Positions 27,464 to 37,797 of a DNA stretch of 64,000 nt are shown here, piece after piece. Position numbers and translations under genes: made by a program. A model generated the notes under the pieces. The model saw nothing but the letters and a program-made list of their open reading frames with translations. It had not been told where the DNA came from and did not search any database. Source of the stretch: Dysgonomonas sp. BGC7. GTDB lineage: Bacteria; Bacteroidota; Bacteroidia; Bacteroidales; Dysgonomonadaceae. The stretch's first letter is position 1. Each line of letters opens with the position of its first letter. The stretch covers positions 1-64,000 of the forward strand of contig NZ_CVRP01000020.1 of the NCBI RefSeq assembly GCF_001261735.1, in the 5' to 3' direction.

Positions 27464-30400
27464 TTAATCCAGTGAGACACTAAGTCCAAGTCCACGCATT
27501 TCGTGTAGCAATACATTTAGAGATTCTGGTATGCCCGGTTGTGGCATTGGTTCTCCTTTTACTATTGCTTCGTATGCTTTGGAACGGCCTACAACATCAT
27601 CGGACTTGATAGTCAGAATTTCTCTTAGGATATGAGCTGCACCGAATGCTTCAAGTGCCCAAACCTCCATTTCTCCAAAACGCTGACCCCCGAATTGGGC
27701 TTTACCTCCAAGAGGCTGTTGCGTGATAAGAGAGTATGGTCCGATAGAACGAGCGTGCATTTTATCTTCTACCATGTGTCCTAGTTTCAGCATGTAGATA
27801 ATACCTACAGTAGCATGTTGGTCAAACTGATCTCCTGTTCCACCATCGAAAAGACGAACTTTTCCATAGCGAGGTATTCCTGCTTTGTCTGTCCAAGAGT
27901 TCATGTCGTCGAGGCTGGCTCCATCAAAAATCGGAGTCGCAAATTTGACACCAAGCTCTTTTCCTGCCCACCCTAGTACAGTTTCAAATATCTGTCCCAA
28001 GTTCATACGTGAAGGTACACCAAGAGGGTTCAAAACAATGTCTACAGGAGTTCCATCCGGTAAGAATGGCATATCTTCCTGACGTACGATACGGGATACA
28101 ATACCTTTGTTACCATGTCGTCCGGCCATTTTATCACCTACTTGTACCTTACGTTTTTTAGCTACATATACTTTTGCTATTTGTACTATTCCAGATGGAA
28201 GCTCATCTCCAATTGTGAGGTCGAAGCGTTTACGTTTCAATTCTGCATCAAGTTCTTTGTACTTACGAAGGTAGTTTACAACTACATCTTTAATAAGTTC
28301 ATTCTTATGCTCGTCTGTAGTCCAGTTACTTACCTGAATCGATTCGTAATCTATGTTATCCAAAGCTCCTTTGGTAAACTTAGCACCTTTAGCTATGATG
28401 TCTACATTCAGATAATCTTTTACCCCTTGAGATGTTTTTCCATCTGTAATGATAAGCAGTTTGTCTACAAGTACACTTTTTAGCTTAGCCATTTTTACTT
28501 CATACTCTTCATCAAGTTTAGGAAGCAATGCTTTGCTCGAAAGCTTAGTCTTTCCTTTCTTTGAGGCTTTAGAAAATAGGTTTGTACCTACAACTACACC
28601 TTTCAGAGAAGGAGATGCTTTTAGAGAGGCGTCTTTTACATCGCCGGCTTTGTCTCCAAATATTGCACGAAGAAGTTTTTCTTCCGGAGAAGGATCAGAT
28701 TCTCCTTTCGGAGTAATTTTCCCTATTAGAATATCTCCAGGACTAACACGAGCTCCAATACGGATAATTCCTCTTTCATCCAGATCTTTAGTAGCTTCTT
28801 CACTTACATTTGGAATATCGGAAGTTAATTCCTCTACACCTCGTTTTGTATCACGTACTTCGAGAGCAAACTCCTCAACATGCACGGATGTAAAAATATC
28901 TTCACGAACGATGCGTTCGTTTAGTACGATTGCATCCTCGAAGTTATATCCCTTCCAAGGCATGAAGGCTACTTTTAGATTTTTTCCTATAGCAAGTTCA
29001 CCTTTTTCGGTAGAGTAACCCTCTGTCAGAATTTGATTTAACACAACTCTGTCTCCTTTGCGGCAAATAGGGCGAAGGTCGATCGTCGTATTTTGATTCG
29101 TTTTTCTGAACTTAGGGATATTATATGCTTTAACAGCATCGTCGAATGCTACGAAGTCTTCGTCTGCTGTGCGGTCATATTTTACTTTTATAGTATCTGC
29201 ATCTACATATACAACTTCTCCTGCTCCTTCTGCCACAATTTGTGTGCGAGAGTCGCGAATAAGCTGTCCTTCAATACCTGTTCCTATGATAGGAGCTTCG
29301 GTTCTCATCAAAGGTACAGCCTGACGCATCATGTTAGATCCCATGAGCGCACGGTTGGCGTCGTCATGTTCCAAGAATGGAATCAATGACGCTGCGATAG
29401 ATGCAATCTGCGTAGGAGACACATCCATCAATTCTACTTCTTCCGGACCAACTACAGGATAGTCTGCATCTTGACGAGATTTTACACGTGTAAGAATAAA
29501 TGTTCCGTCATCGTTTAGCGGAGCATTACCCTGTGCTATGATTTTGTCTTCTTCCTCTTCGGCTGCAAGGTATACAATACCGTTGTCGGAAAGGTCTACT
29601 TTCTTATCAGCAGCTTTGCGATATGGAGTTTCGATGAATCCCAGATCATTTATTTTCGCATATACGCATAGAGAAGATATCAAACCGATATTTGGACCTT
29701 CCGGTGTTTCGATTGGGCAAAGGCGGCCATAGTGAGTGTAGTGAACGTCACGTACTTCGAATCCGGCTCTTTCGCGAGAAAGACCACCAGGTCCGAGTGC
29801 TGACATACGACGTTTATGCGTAATCTCTGCCAAAGGATTGGTTTGATCCATGAACTGAGACAACGCATTTGTTCCGAAGAATGTATTTACGACAGATGAT
29901 ATGGTTTTTGCATTAATCAAATCGATTGGAGTAAATACTTCGTTGTCACGTACATTCATTCTTTCGCGAATGATACGAGCCATACGGTTAAGTCCAACTC
30001 CGAATTGATTGAAAAGCTGTTCACCAACAGTTCTTACACGACGGTTGCTCAAGTGGTCTATATCATCTACGATAGCTTTGGAGTTTATAAGCTCTATCAG
30101 ATATTTGATAATTTCAATAATATCTTCTTTAGTCAAAACTCGAATGTCTGTATCTGTAGAAAGGCCTAACTTCTTATTCAATCTATAACGTCCAACTTCT
30201 CCCAAGTCGTAACGTTTTTCGGAAAAGAATAAGTTGTTGATAACCTCACGTGCACTTGTGTCGTCGGCAGGTTCAGCACTACGTAGCTGTCTATATATAT
30301 GACGAACGGCATCTATCTCCGAGTTACTCGGGTCTTTTTGCAATGTGTTATAGATAATTGCAAAATCAGAAAGATGATGTGAGTCTTTGTGTAATAGGAT

Positions 30401-31276
30401 AGACGATACTCCAGAGTCAAGAATAAGATCTAAATGATCTTTATCCAAAGTGGTCTCTCTTTCCAGAATCACTTCATTACGTTCGATAGATGTTACTTCG
30501 CCGGTGTCTTCATCTACGAAGTCTTCCATCCACGTCCTTAGTATTCTGGCAGCAAGTTTACGTCCTAATACTTTCTTTATATTTTGTTTTGTAACTTTAA
30601 TTTCTTCAGCCAGGTCGAATATTTCCAGAATGTTTCTGTCGCTTTCAAATCCTATTGCGCGAAGTAGAGTCGTTACCGGTAATTTTTTCTTACGGTCGAT
30701 GTATGCATACATGACATTGTTTATGTCTGTAGCAAACTCAATCCATGAGCCTTTGAACGGAATGATACGCGCCGAATAAAGTTTAGTTCCATTGGCATGC
30801 ATTGTCTGTCCAAAAAATACACCTGGTGAACGATGGAGTTGCGATACAACCACACGTTCAGCACCGTTTATGACAAAAGTACCTTTTTCTGTCATATATG
30901 GTATCAGTCCCAAGTAGACGTCTTGGATGACTGTATCAAAATCTTCGTGGTCAGGGTCTGTGCAATAGAGTTTCAGTTTTGCCTTAAGAGGAACACTATA
31001 TGTTAAGCCTCTTTCGATACATTCTTCTATTGTATAGCGAGGAGGATCGATAAAGTAGTCTAAAAACTCTAAAACAAAGTTGTTTCGTGTATCGGCTATA
31101 GGAAAGTTTTCAGCGAAAACTTTGTATAGGCCTTCTTTTTTCCTTTTTTCGGGAGGGGTATCAAGCTGTAGAAAGTCACGGAATGACTTTAACTGTACTT
31201 CTAAGAAATCCGGATATGGTAGCGGATTCTTTATTGAAGCAAAATTTACTCTTTGATTTGTATTTGTTGAAGACAT
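27464..31276 (-). CDS. rpoB: RNA polymerase beta subunit
   Basis: A 1270-residue subunit forming the active-site cleft with RpoC. The rifampicin pocket reads [19 protein letters not shown] then MSALGPGG. The residues equivalent to E. coli D516, H526 and S531 are unchanged, so no classical resistance change is visible. The [14 protein letters not shown]-like catalytic region ([17 protein letters not shown]) and the terminal [21 protein letters not shown] are present. The gene follows rplL after about 100 bases that contain a terminator-like hairpin at 31314-31351. Confidence 0.98.
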   Translation of the reverse strand: MSSTNTNQRVNFASIKNPLPYPDFLEVQLKSFRDFLQLDTPPEKRKKEGLYKVFAENFPIADTRNNFVLEFLDYFIDPPRYTIEECIERGLTYSVPLKAKLKLYCTDPDHEDFDTVIQDVYLGLIPYMTEKGTFVINGAERVVVSQLHRSPGVFFGQTMHANGTKLYSARIIPFKGSWIEFATDINNVMYAYIDRKKKLPVTTLLRAIGFESDRNILEIFDLAEEIKVTKQNIKKVLGRKLAARILRTWMEDFVDEDTGEVTSIERNEVILERETTLDKDHLDLILDSGVSSILLHKDSHHLSDFAIIYNTLQKDPSNSEIDAVRHIYRQLRSAEPADDTSAREVINNLFFSEKRYDLGEVGRYRLNKKLGLSTDTDIRVLTKEDIIEIIKYLIELINSKAIVDDIDHLSNRRVRTVGEQLFNQFGVGLNRMARIIRERMNVRDNEVFTPIDLINAKTISSVVNTFFGTNALSQFMDQTNPLAEITHKRRMSALGPGGLSRERAGFEVRDVHYTHYGRLCPIETPEGPNIGLISSLCVYAKINDLGFIETPYRKAADKKVDLSDNGIVYLAAEEEEDKIIAQGNAPLNDDGTFILTRVKSRQDADYPVVGPEEVELMDVSPTQIASIAASLIPFLEHDDANRALMGSNMMRQAVPLMRTEAPIIGTGIEGQLIRDSRTQIVAEGAGEVVYVDADTIKVKYDRTADEDFVAFDDAVKAYNIPKFRKTNQNTTIDLRPICRKGDRVVLNQILTEGYSTEKGELAIGKNLKVAFMPWKGYNFEDAIVLNERIVREDIFTSVHVEEFALEVRDTKRGVEELTSDIPNVSEEATKDLDERGIIRIGARVSPGDILIGKITPKGESDPSPEEKLLRAIFGDKAGDVKDASLKASPSLKGVVVGTNLFSKASKKGKTKLSSKALLPKLDEEYEVKMAKLKSVLVDKLLIITDGKTSQGVKDYLNVDIIAKGAKFTKGALDNIDYESIQVSNWTTDEHKNELIKDVVVNYLRKYKELDAELKRKRFDLTIGDELPSGIVQIAKVYVAKKRKVQVGDKMAGRHGNKGIVSRIVRQEDMPFLPDGTPVDIVLNPLGVPSRMNLGQIFETVLGWAGKELGVKFATPIFDGASLDDMNSWTDKAGIPRYGKVRLFDGGTGDQFDQHATVGIIYMLKLGHMVEDKMHARSIGPYSLITQQPLGGKAQFGGQRFGEMEVWALEAFGAAHILREILTIKSDDVVGRSKAYEAIVKGEPMPQPGIPESLNVLLHEMRGLGLSVSLD

Positions 31277-31313
31277 GGATAACCAATTTTATTGAACTTA
31301 TTATTTTTGACGC

Positions 31314-31351
31314 AAAAAGGTTAAGAACCTTCTCGGCGAAGGTTCCTAACC
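31314..31351 (-). terminator. Attenuator-like hairpin between rplL and rpoB
   Basis: GGTTAAGAACCTTC (31319-31332) and GAAGGTTCCTAACC (31338-31351) form a 14-bp stem with a single mismatch around TCGGC. On the minus strand it is followed by TTTTTG. It would end part of the transcription after rplL, lowering rpoBC relative to the ribosomal genes, as the known rplL-rpoB attenuator does in E. coli. Confidence 0.72.
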
Positions 31352-31378
31352 AAAATATCCTTTTACAGGACTATTCTT

Positions 31379-31753
31379 TTACTTAAGTTCAATTTCAGCT
31401 CCAGCTTCTTCTAGTTGTTTTTTCAATGCTTCTGCTTCGTCTTTTGATACTCCTTTTTTCAATTCGCCAGGAGCAGCATCTACTAGATCTTTAGCTTCTT
31501 TCAAACCAAGTCCTGTTAGTTCTTTTACAGCTTTTACAACTGCAAGTTTATTAGCACCCGCTGCTTTGATGATAACATCGAAAGATGTTTTTTCTTCTAC
31601 CGCTTCAGCAGCAGCAGCTACTGGCCCTGCAACAGCAACTGCAGCAGCAGCTGGTTCGATACCGTATTCAGTTTTAAGAACTTCAGCTAATTCACTAACT
31701 TCTTTTACTGTTAAATTTACTAGTTGTTCTGCAATAGCTTTTATATCTGCCAT
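31379..31753 (-). CDS. rplL: 50S ribosomal protein L7/L12
   Basis: A 124-residue stalk protein that recruits translation factors. An N-terminal dimerisation helix region (residues 1-35) is followed by an Ala-rich hinge (about 36-52) and the compact C-terminal domain ([36 protein letters not shown] split around K-rich helix alpha-4). Length is typical. It follows rplJ by 46 bases. Confidence 0.97.
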   Translation of the reverse strand: MADIKAIAEQLVNLTVKEVSELAEVLKTEYGIEPAAAAVAVAGPVAAAAEAVEEKTSFDVIIKAAGANKLAVVKAVKELTGLGLKEAKDLVDAAPGELKKGVSKDEAEALKKQLEEAGAEIELK

Positions 31754-31799
31754 TTTTGTATAAATTAAAATTGTTATTATTCTTTTTTGTAATTGGAAA

Positions 31800-32312
31800 T
31801 TATCTATTCGATAATGTTTCTAATACGCCGTGAATAGTATTTCCTCCTGATTGAAGAGCTGAAATAACATTCTTAGCCGGAGATTGAAGCAATCCGATAA
31901 CATCACCGATAAGTTCGTTCTTGCTCTTGATGTTTTCTAATGCATTCAGATTTTCTGCTCCTATATAAAAGCTTTCTTGTACGTAAGCTGCTTTAAGTGC
32001 AGGAATTCCTTCTTTTTTGTACTTCGCAATCAGCTTAGCCGGTGCATTGGCAGAGTTGGAAAACATGATAGCTGTATTTCCTTTCAAAGCTGAACTTAGC
32101 TCTGAGTAGTCGCCTTCAAGTGTATCCAACGCTTTTTGCAACAAAGTGTTTTTTACGACCATCAATTTGATTTCTTGCTTAGCGCATTCTCTTCTCAACT
32201 CACTTGTTTTAGTAGAATTAAGAGTTGCAATGTCAGCAAGATAGAAATGATCGTATCCTTTAATTGTTGTGGCTATAGCTTCTATGATAGTGCCTTTATC
32301 TTCCTTTCTCAT
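31800..32312 (-). CDS. rplJ: 50S ribosomal protein L10
   Basis: A 170-residue stalk base protein: it binds 23S rRNA with its N-terminal domain and L7/L12 dimers with its C-terminal helix. The start [20 protein letters not shown] and the [11 protein letters not shown] core are family-typical. In E. coli L10 represses its own operon by binding the leader; here only 19 bases separate rplJ from rplA, so any such site would lie within rplA. Confidence 0.96.
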   Translation of the reverse strand: MRKEDKGTIIEAIATTIKGYDHFYLADIATLNSTKTSELRRECAKQEIKLMVVKNTLLQKALDTLEGDYSELSSALKGNTAIMFSNSANAPAKLIAKYKKEGIPALKAAYVQESFYIGAENLNALENIKSKNELIGDVIGLLQSPAKNVISALQSGGNTIHGVLETLSNR

Positions 32313-32331
32313 AATTTTCAGTCAATTTTAA

Positions 32332-33027
32332 TTAATTTTCTACTGATTTAGGGTCGATCTTTACACCCGGACTCATAGTACTTGAAAGACAAACGCTTTT
32401 CACATATGTTCCCTTAGCTGCAGATGGTTTCAGTTTGATAAGCGTAGCAATAAATTCCTTTGCATTATCTCTGATTTGATCCGATGTGAAAGAAACTTTA
32501 CCTACAGAAGCATGTATGATACCTGCTTTGTCTACTTTAAAGTCAATTTTACCGGATTTTACTTCTGTTACAGCTTTAGCAACATCCATAGTTACAGTTC
32601 CGCTCTTAGGGTTTGGCATTAGTCCACGAGGACCTAATACACGTCCTAAAGCACCTATTTTACCCATGATGGCAGGTTGAGTGATGATAACATCAATATC
32701 TGTCCAGCCACCTTTTATTTTTTCGATATATTCGTCCAATCCTACATAGTCAGCACCTGCTTCTTTAGCAGCAGCTTCTGCGTCTGGAGAACATAACACC
32801 AAAACTCGGACTTGTTTTCCTGTTCCATGAGGTAGAGATACAACACCTCTTACCATCTGGTTAGCTTTACGTGGGTCTACACCAAGACGTACATCTAAAT
32901 CGACTGAAGCGTCGAATTTAGTAGTTGTGATCTCTTTTACAAGAGCTGCCGCCTCGGTAAGTGTATATAATTTCCCTGCTTCAATTTTGCTGAAAGCTAA
33001 CTTTTGATTTTTTGTAAGTTTACCCAT
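32332..33027 (-). CDS. rplA: 50S ribosomal protein L1
   Basis: A 231-residue two-domain rRNA-binding protein of the L1 stalk. The signatures [17 protein letters not shown] and [19 protein letters not shown] are intact. L1 can also bind its own mRNA to repress rplK-rplA in other bacteria. It follows rplK by 19 bases. Confidence 0.97.
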   Translation of the reverse strand: MGKLTKNQKLAFSKIEAGKLYTLTEAAALVKEITTTKFDASVDLDVRLGVDPRKANQMVRGVVSLPHGTGKQVRVLVLCSPDAEAAAKEAGADYVGLDEYIEKIKGGWTDIDVIITQPAIMGKIGALGRVLGPRGLMPNPKSGTVTMDVAKAVTEVKSGKIDFKVDKAGIIHASVGKVSFTSDQIRDNAKEFIATLIKLKPSAAKGTYVKSVCLSSTMSPGVKIDPKSVEN

Positions 33028-33046
33028 TTCTCAATTGAAGTTTAAA

Positions 33047-33490
33047 TTAATTATTTTCAGGGAAAGCCCCTTTTACAGTAATACCCATACTTCTTGCTGT
33101 ACCAGCAACCATTTTCATGGCTGATTCGATAGAAAAACAATTCAGGTCGACCATTTTGTCTTCAGCAATAGCTTTCACCTGATCCCAAGTAATTTCTGCT
33201 ACTTTCTTACGATTTGGTTCTGCTGATCCACTTTTAGTTTTTGCTGCTTCAAGTAATTGAATAGCTACCGGTGGTTGTTTTACTACAAAATCAAAAGACT
33301 TGTCAGCATAGTAAGTAATTACTACCGGCAATATTTTGCCTGCCTTGTCTTGAGTTCTGGCATTAAATTGCTTACAGAAATCCATAATGTTGATACCTTT
33401 CGAACCTAAAGCAGGTCCTACGGGAGGTGATGGATTTGCTGCACCGCCTTTAATCTGTAATTTTAATTGTCCAGCAATTTCTTTAGCCAT
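33047..33490 (-). CDS. rplK: 50S ribosomal protein L11
   Basis: A 147-residue protein binding the GTPase-associated region of 23S rRNA. The N-terminal thiostrepton-contact segment [18 protein letters not shown] and the C-terminal RNA-binding domain ending [12 protein letters not shown] are clear. It is the first ribosomal gene of the rplKAJL-rpoBC run, 64 bases after nusG. Confidence 0.97.
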   Translation of the reverse strand: MAKEIAGQLKLQIKGGAANPSPPVGPALGSKGINIMDFCKQFNARTQDKAGKILPVVITYYADKSFDFVVKQPPVAIQLLEAAKTKSGSAEPNRKKVAEITWDQVKAIAEDKMVDLNCFSIESAMKMVAGTARSMGITVKGAFPENN

Positions 33491-33554
33491 TTTTGTTTCT
33501 AATTTTTAGTTTTTTGAAAACTTAAGATGAACAACTTTATTGCGTAACCAATTT

Positions 33555-34100
33555 TTATTGTTCTTTTTCGACTTGCATGTAATTCAATTCGAGAGGGGTT
33601 TTCCTTCCAAATATCTTTACCATTACTTTTAGTTTCTTTTTCTCAGTATTCACTTCTTCAATAACGCCAGAAAATCCGGAGAAAGGACCATTGGTAACTT
33701 TCACATTTTCTCCAACAAAGTATTGAATATCCATTCCTACCTCCTGTTCGTCCAACTCGTCCATTGTACCAAGTATTCTGTTTACTTCAGATTGGCTCAA
33801 CGGTTGAGGGTTGGTTGTATTGGGTAAGAAGCCGGCAACAAAGTTGATGTTGCGCAATTCGTGAATAACTTCACCCACCAAAGCAGCCTCTATTAATATA
33901 TAACCGGGAAGGTAAGCTCTTTCTTTCAGAACTTTCTTTCCGTTACGCATAATATAAGTCTTTTCAGTAGGTATAAGAACTTGAGATATATACTTTCCTA
34001 GGTCAGTTTTTTTTATCTCAGCTTCAAGATACTCTTTGACTTTATTTTCTTTTCCACTAACAGCACGAAGAACGTACCATTTCTTTTCGATTTCAGTCAT
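33555..34100 (-). CDS. nusG: Transcription termination/antitermination factor NusG
   Basis: A 181-residue elongation factor with an N-terminal NGN domain (WYVLRAVSGKENKVKEYLE; LKERAYLPGYILIEA) that binds RNA polymerase, and a C-terminal KOW domain (about residues 125-178: GENVKVTNGPFSGFSGVIEEV) that contacts Rho or ribosomal S10. It follows secE by 19 bases, the normal secE-nusG pair. Confidence 0.96.
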   Translation of the reverse strand: MTEIEKKWYVLRAVSGKENKVKEYLEAEIKKTDLGKYISQVLIPTEKTYIMRNGKKVLKERAYLPGYILIEAALVGEVIHELRNINFVAGFLPNTTNPQPLSQSEVNRILGTMDELDEQEVGMDIQYFVGENVKVTNGPFSGFSGVIEEVNTEKKKLKVMVKIFGRKTPLELNYMQVEKEQ

Positions 34101-34119
34101 TGCTTTAGATAAAAATTTC

Positions 34120-34314
34120 TTAGTTTAACAGACCGTAGAAAAGTTTGACCAAATTCTCGAATGCAGTATCGATACCCCAAACAACCAAAGCCATAATAAT
34201 GGAAGCGATCATGACGATGACTGCGCTGTTTGTCAATTCTGAACGAGAAGGCCAAGAAACCTTGTATACAAGTTCGTTGTAAGAATCTTTAATATAATTA
34301 ATTATTTTTTTCAT
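34120..34314 (-). CDS. secE: Preprotein translocase subunit SecE
   Basis: A 64-residue inner-membrane subunit of SecYEG in the short single-span form. It has an amphipathic N-terminal helix with KVSWPSRSELTNSA, then one transmembrane helix (about residues 33-56). I start at MKKIINYIK (34314), as the longer in-frame reading from 34362 would run into the tRNA-Trp gene. It is co-transcribed with tRNA-Trp, whose 3' end is 18 bases upstream. Confidence 0.94.
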   Translation of the reverse strand: MKKIINYIKDSYNELVYKVSWPSRSELTNSAVIVMIASIIMALVVWGIDTAFENLVKLFYGLLN

Positions 34315-34332
34315 TACTCTTCTGAGTTTTAG

Positions 34333-34404
34333 CACGGGCGGAGAGATTCGAACTCCCGACATTTGGTTTTGGAGACCAACGCTCTACCACTGAACTACGC
34401 CCGT
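34333..34404 (-). tRNA. tRNA-Trp (CCA)
   Basis: A 72-base cloverleaf. The ACGGGCG acceptor pairs with CGCCCGT, the anticodon stem is TTGGT/ACCAA with loop CTCCAAA, and the T arm is CGGGAGTTCGAATCTCTCC-like. The discriminator is G, as expected for Trp, and no CCA is encoded. It sits between tuf and secE, the standard Bacteroidota position. Confidence 0.95.
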
Positions 34405-34408
34405 AAAT

Positions 34409-34438
34409 TAAAGTCGGCTGTATTGCAAACCGACTTTA
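34409..34438 (-). other. Hairpin between tuf and tRNA-Trp
   Basis: TAAAGTCGG (34409-34417) and CCGACTTTA (34430-34438) form a perfect 9-bp stem with a 12-base loop directly after the tuf stop. The following sequence is only weakly T-rich, so it may be a leaky terminator or a processing site releasing the tRNA. Confidence 0.55.
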
Positions 34439-34450
34439 TTATAATCGCAC

Positions 34451-35638
34451 TTATGCAATGATTTCTGTAATCTGACCAGCACCTACTGTACGTCCACCTT
34501 CACGGATTGCGAAACGAAGACCTACGTTACAAGCTACTGGGTAAATAAGTTCTACAGTAATACTTACGTTATCACCAGGCATAACCATGTCTGTTCCTTC
34601 TGGAAGTGATATTTCTCCTGTTACGTCAAGAGTACGTAGGTAGAACTGAGGACGATATTTGTTGTGGAATGGGGTGTGACGTCCACCTTCTTCTTTTTTC
34701 AGGATATAAACCTCAGCCTTGATTTTAGTATGAGGAGTGATCTTTCCTGGGTGAGTAATTACCATACCACGTTTGATTTCTTCTTTGTCGATACCACGAA
34801 GCAAAAGACCTACATTGTCACCAGCTTGTCCGTCGTCAAGAATCTTACGGAACATTTCTACTCCTGTAACAACTGATTTTTTAGCTTCAGCTCCAAGACC
34901 AATAATCTGTACTTCTTCACCAGTTTTGATTTTACCAGTTTCGATACGACCTGTTGCTACTGTACCACGACCTGTGATAGAGAACACGTCTTCAACTGGC
35001 ATCAAGAATGGTTTGTCTACATCACGTGCAGGAAGTGGAATCCAAGTATCTACAGCATTCATAAGTTCCATTACTTGGCTAACCCATGGTTCAACACCAT
35101 TAAGAGCTCCAAGAGCAGATCCGCGGATAACTGGAGTGTTGTCGCCGTCGAATTCGTAGAATGAAAGAAGTTCTCTCATTTCTAGTTCAACAAGTTCTAA
35201 CATTTCTTCGTCGTCAACGATATCGCATTTATTCATGAATACTACTAGTCTTGGTACGTTTACCTGACGAGCAAGTAGGATGTGTTCACGAGTTTGAGGC
35301 ATTGGACCATCAGTAGCAGCAACCACGATGATAGCACCGTCCATCTGAGCAGCACCAGTAACCATGTTTTTTACGTAGTCCGCGTGACCTGGACAGTCAA
35401 CGTGAGCATAGTGACGGTTAGCTGTTTCGTATTCTACGTGAGAAGTGTTGATAGTTATACCACGTTCTTTTTCTTCTGGAGCGTTGTCGATTTTGTCGAA
35501 GTCAACAGCTTGAGAAAGTCCTTTCTCTGACAATACTTTAGTGATAGCAGCAGTCAAAGTAGTTTTACCGTGGTCAACGTGACCGATTGTCCCGATATTT
35601 ACGTGCGGTTTCGCCCGGTTAAAATGTTCTTTTGCCAT
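34451..35638 (-). CDS. tuf: Elongation factor Tu
   Basis: A 395-residue GTPase delivering aminoacyl-tRNA to the ribosome. G1 is GHVDHGKT (residues 19-26), followed by the switch I region [14 protein letters not shown]3 DCPGHAD, G4 NKCD and G5 GSALGAL. Domains 2 and 3 are complete to the end ([12 protein letters not shown]). It shares a transcript with tRNA-Thr upstream and tRNA-Trp downstream. Confidence 0.98.
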   Translation of the reverse strand: MAKEHFNRAKPHVNIGTIGHVDHGKTTLTAAITKVLSEKGLSQAVDFDKIDNAPEEKERGITINTSHVEYETANRHYAHVDCPGHADYVKNMVTGAAQMDGAIIVVAATDGPMPQTREHILLARQVNVPRLVVFMNKCDIVDDEEMLELVELEMRELLSFYEFDGDNTPVIRGSALGALNGVEPWVSQVMELMNAVDTWIPLPARDVDKPFLMPVEDVFSITGRGTVATGRIETGKIKTGEEVQIIGLGAEAKKSVVTGVEMFRKILDDGQAGDNVGLLLRGIDKEEIKRGMVITHPGKITPHTKIKAEVYILKKEEGGRHTPFHNKYRPQFYLRTLDVTGEISLPEGTDMVMPGDNVSITVELIYPVACNVGLRFAIREGGRTVGAGQITEIIA

Positions 35639-35708
35639 AATTAATCTTCCTATTATTTAGTTAATGTATATATTTAAATTCTATGAACCAATATTTCCCT
35701 TATAGTTG

Positions 35709-35780
<72 letters not shown>

Positions 35781-35896
35781 GTAGATATTTGTTGTAGAAA
35801 ACTCTATTTCTGTTGAGTTTTTCTTCAACAACAAGATATTCATTTGCTTTTTGCAATTTTTTTTCGTTGCGAAAATGCCTGAATTCTCTATATCTG

Positions 35897-35970
35897 AGCC
35901 TCTTGTCGGATTCGAACCAACGACCCCGAGATTACAAATCACGTGCTCTGGCCAACTGAGCTAAAGAGGC
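35897..35970 (-). tRNA. tRNA-Thr (TGT)
   Basis: A 74-base cloverleaf. The GCCTCTT/AAGAGGC acceptor is perfect, the D arm is GCTC/GAGC, the anticodon loop is TTTGTAA, and the T arm is GTTGG/CCGAC. The anticodon stem CGTGA/TCTCG contains one T-T pair (29-41). No CCA is encoded. It is the first tRNA of the tuf transcript and is preceded by a hairpin leader. Confidence 0.93.
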
Positions 35971-35976
35971 GTAAAC

Positions 35977-36031
35977 TTCTAATTTTGCCGTCTTTGCCTT
36001 TTTTAGGGGCGAAACGGCGACAAAATTAGAA
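35977..36031 (-). promoter_or_regulatory. Promoter and hairpin leader of the tRNA-Thr/tuf unit
   Basis: TTCTAATTTTG (35977-35987) and CAAAATTAGAA (36021-36031) are exact 11-base inverted repeats. Each contains a TAATTTTG -7 box facing away from the other's strand. Between them CCGTCTTTGCC and GGCGAAACGG can also pair. On the minus strand the box at 36028-36021 would start a leader that folds into the inner hairpin just before tRNA-Thr. Confidence 0.5.
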
Positions 36032-36139
36032 ATTATTTTTTATAATAACAACACTTTGTGTATTTATTTTTGCAAGTGTTTTGCTTTTGTTGTTTACTCC
36101 TCTGTTGCCTTATACATAAAGAGGTTGATAAGCGTATGC

Positions 36140-36439
36140 TTATTTTGTTTTCGCTTTTTCTTTAACTTTTTGTATTTGTTTTTCTAAAGCCTCTATGTTT
36201 TGCATTATAGCATCCTCGAAAGTGTCTGCTGTTTTGTTCGAAAATAGCTCTCCGTTTTTTATATTCAATTTGATAGAAGCTTCCTTGTTGTTGGCAACTT
36301 CGGGTTTTACGACTTTCATGATAATTTCAGCATCTATAATAAGATCTGAGAATTTATCTAATTTTGATATTTTTTTTTCAATAAACTCTTTTAGTTGAGC
36401 TGATGCGTCAAAATGCACTGATTGAATGGCGATATTCAT
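36140..36439 (-). CDS. hpf: Ribosome hibernation promoting factor (short form)
   Basis: A 99-residue HPF/YfiA-family protein that binds the 30S decoding centre in stationary phase. It starts MNIAIQSVHFDAS and has the beta-alpha-beta-beta-beta-alpha fold with AEIIMKVVKPE and the DTFEDAIMQNIEALEKQI helix, ending in a basic tail. It lacks the C-terminal dimerisation domain of long HPF. A strong AAAGGAGG precedes the start. It follows the recombinase by 20 bases. Confidence 0.92.
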   Translation of the reverse strand: MNIAIQSVHFDASAQLKEFIEKKISKLDKFSDLIIDAEIIMKVVKPEVANNKEASIKLNIKNGELFSNKTADTFEDAIMQNIEALEKQIQKVKEKAKTK

Positions 36440-36459
36440 AATCTAATCCTCCTTTTTTG

Positions 36460-37344
36460 TTAAGCTCTGGGATGAGCTTTGTTATAAATTTTCTTTAGTT
36501 CTTCAAATGAAGTGTGTGTGTATATTTCTGTTGCTGCAAGACTGGAATGTCCGAGCAGTTCTTTTACAGCATTTATATCTGCCCCATTATTGAGCATGCT
36601 TGTTGCGAAAGTGTGACGTAGTATATGCGGACTAGTTTTGGATAACGTTGTTATTTGTCCAAGTTTTTCGCTAATAATACGATGTGCCAACATAGGGTAT
36701 AGTGGTTGTCCGTTCTCTCTAACGAATAGATGTTCTGATTGTTCGGATGTGCTTTTGTCCCGTATCTCTAAATATGTATGAAGAGAATTTATCATGTTAT
36801 CACTAAGGGGTATTATTCGCTGTTTGTTTCGTTTGCCTGTTACTAATATTGTTCTTGAATAAAAATCAATATCTGTATTCTTTAGTCCGATCAATTCTGC
36901 ACGTCTTATTCCTGTAGTATAAAATAATTCTGTAATTATCTTGTTACGGATGTGCTCAAAATCGTCAGGCGTATCTTCATCCAGTATTTTTTCTATGTCT
37001 TTATCGCTTACAAATACCGGTATTGGTTTGGAGGTTTTTGGTCCTACTATTTTTTTTGCAGGGTTTGTTGTTGCTTCTCCTATGCGCAGCAGGTATTTGA
37101 AGAATGACTTGAGAGTACTAAGCTTACGGTTGACTGAGCGTGGAGAGTTCTTTTCTTCCATCAAAGAGACTATCCACATTCGTATAATGTCGCTGTCAAT
37201 AGTTTTTATTTCGACATCAGAGAAATGACTTCCTATAAAATCATGAAACTGGCGTAAGTCGTTAGAATAAGAAATCTCCGTATGTAAAGAGTAATTCTTT
37301 TCATAACGGAGATACTTTATATATTTCTCTATTAACAGCATCAT
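36460..37344 (-). CDS. Tyrosine recombinase, XerC/XerD type
   Basis: A 294-residue site-specific recombinase with a SAM-like N-terminal DNA-binding domain (residues 1-88) and a catalytic domain. The full catalytic set is visible: Arg 147 (TTGIRRAE), Lys 171 (VTGKRNKQR), His 240 and Arg 243 (HILRH), His 266 (LLGHSS) and the nucleophile Tyr 275 (EIYTH). Length and location beside rpsU and hpf fit the chromosomal dimer-resolution enzyme rather than a mobile-element integrase. XerC versus XerD cannot be separated by eye. Either of two adjacent ATGs could start it. Confidence 0.9.
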   Translation of the reverse strand: MMLLIEKYIKYLRYEKNYSLHTEISYSNDLRQFHDFIGSHFSDVEIKTIDSDIIRMWIVSLMEEKNSPRSVNRKLSTLKSFFKYLLRIGEATTNPAKKIVGPKTSKPIPVFVSDKDIEKILDEDTPDDFEHIRNKIITELFYTTGIRRAELIGLKNTDIDFYSRTILVTGKRNKQRIIPLSDNMINSLHTYLEIRDKSTSEQSEHLFVRENGQPLYPMLAHRIISEKLGQITTLSKTSPHILRHTFATSMLNNGADINAVKELLGHSSLAATEIYTHTSFEELKKIYNKAHPRA

Positions 37345-37407
37345 TCTTTATAATCACTTCTTGAATGACGAAGTTAATAATTTTATGCGAAAAGACAATA
37401 TGTATTG

Positions 37408-37599
37408 TTATTCTTCTGTGCGATGCATTTTTTCTACATACACAGCATGTAGTCTTTGCTCTCTCTTAACTACAGACGGTTTGCGGAATTCCTGACGTCT
37501 TCTTAGTTCTTTTACTACACCTGTTTTTTCGTATTTTCTTTTAAATTTTTTTAGCGCTTTCTCAATGTTTTCGCCTTCTTTTAATGGTACGATAATCAT
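37408..37599 (-). CDS. rpsU: 30S ribosomal protein S21
   Basis: A 63-residue basic protein needed for initiation on natural mRNAs. It has the family opening MIIVPLKEGENIEKALKKF and an RRRQEFRKPSVVKR segment. It heads the rpsU / recombinase / hpf run, and the next gene starts 63 bases on. The only TAnnTTTG box upstream is about 200 bases away, implying a long leader. Confidence 0.95.
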   Translation of the reverse strand: MIIVPLKEGENIEKALKKFKRKYEKTGVVKELRRRQEFRKPSVVKREQRLHAVYVEKMHRTEE

Positions 37600-37797
37600 A
37601 ATTGACTTTTATTTTATTTGTTTTTTATTTATTCTTTTTTTTGTGAGCATTGCTCTTTTGTACATTGTTCGTTTTCGTCAGTTTCTTGTTTTTTTAGTAT
37701 AAAAATCCCCTGAACACCGCCTTGTTAGCGTTGTATTAACTTGTTGCTAATATTTTCGTTCAAAAGATCATTAAACCTCCTCTCTGTTTTCGGGCTG

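Noticed and set aside
28115-29389. Long plus-strand open frames opposite rpoB
   Set aside because: They mirror the codon structure of rpoB, have no recognisable domains and no promoter or ribosome-binding site.
30001-30500. Rifampicin-resistance change in rpoB
   Set aside because: The positions equivalent to D516, H526 and S531 have the wild-type residues; the neighbouring differences are ordinary divergence.
34315-34362. Longer SecE start at 34362
   Set aside because: It would place 16 codons inside tRNA-Trp and its 3' flank; the SecE family starts at the later Met.
36460-37344. Integrase of a mobile element next to tRNA genes
   Set aside because: The tyrosine recombinase has the XerC/D length and sits in a conserved rpsU-hpf context; no direct repeats of the tRNA ends or cargo genes are visible.
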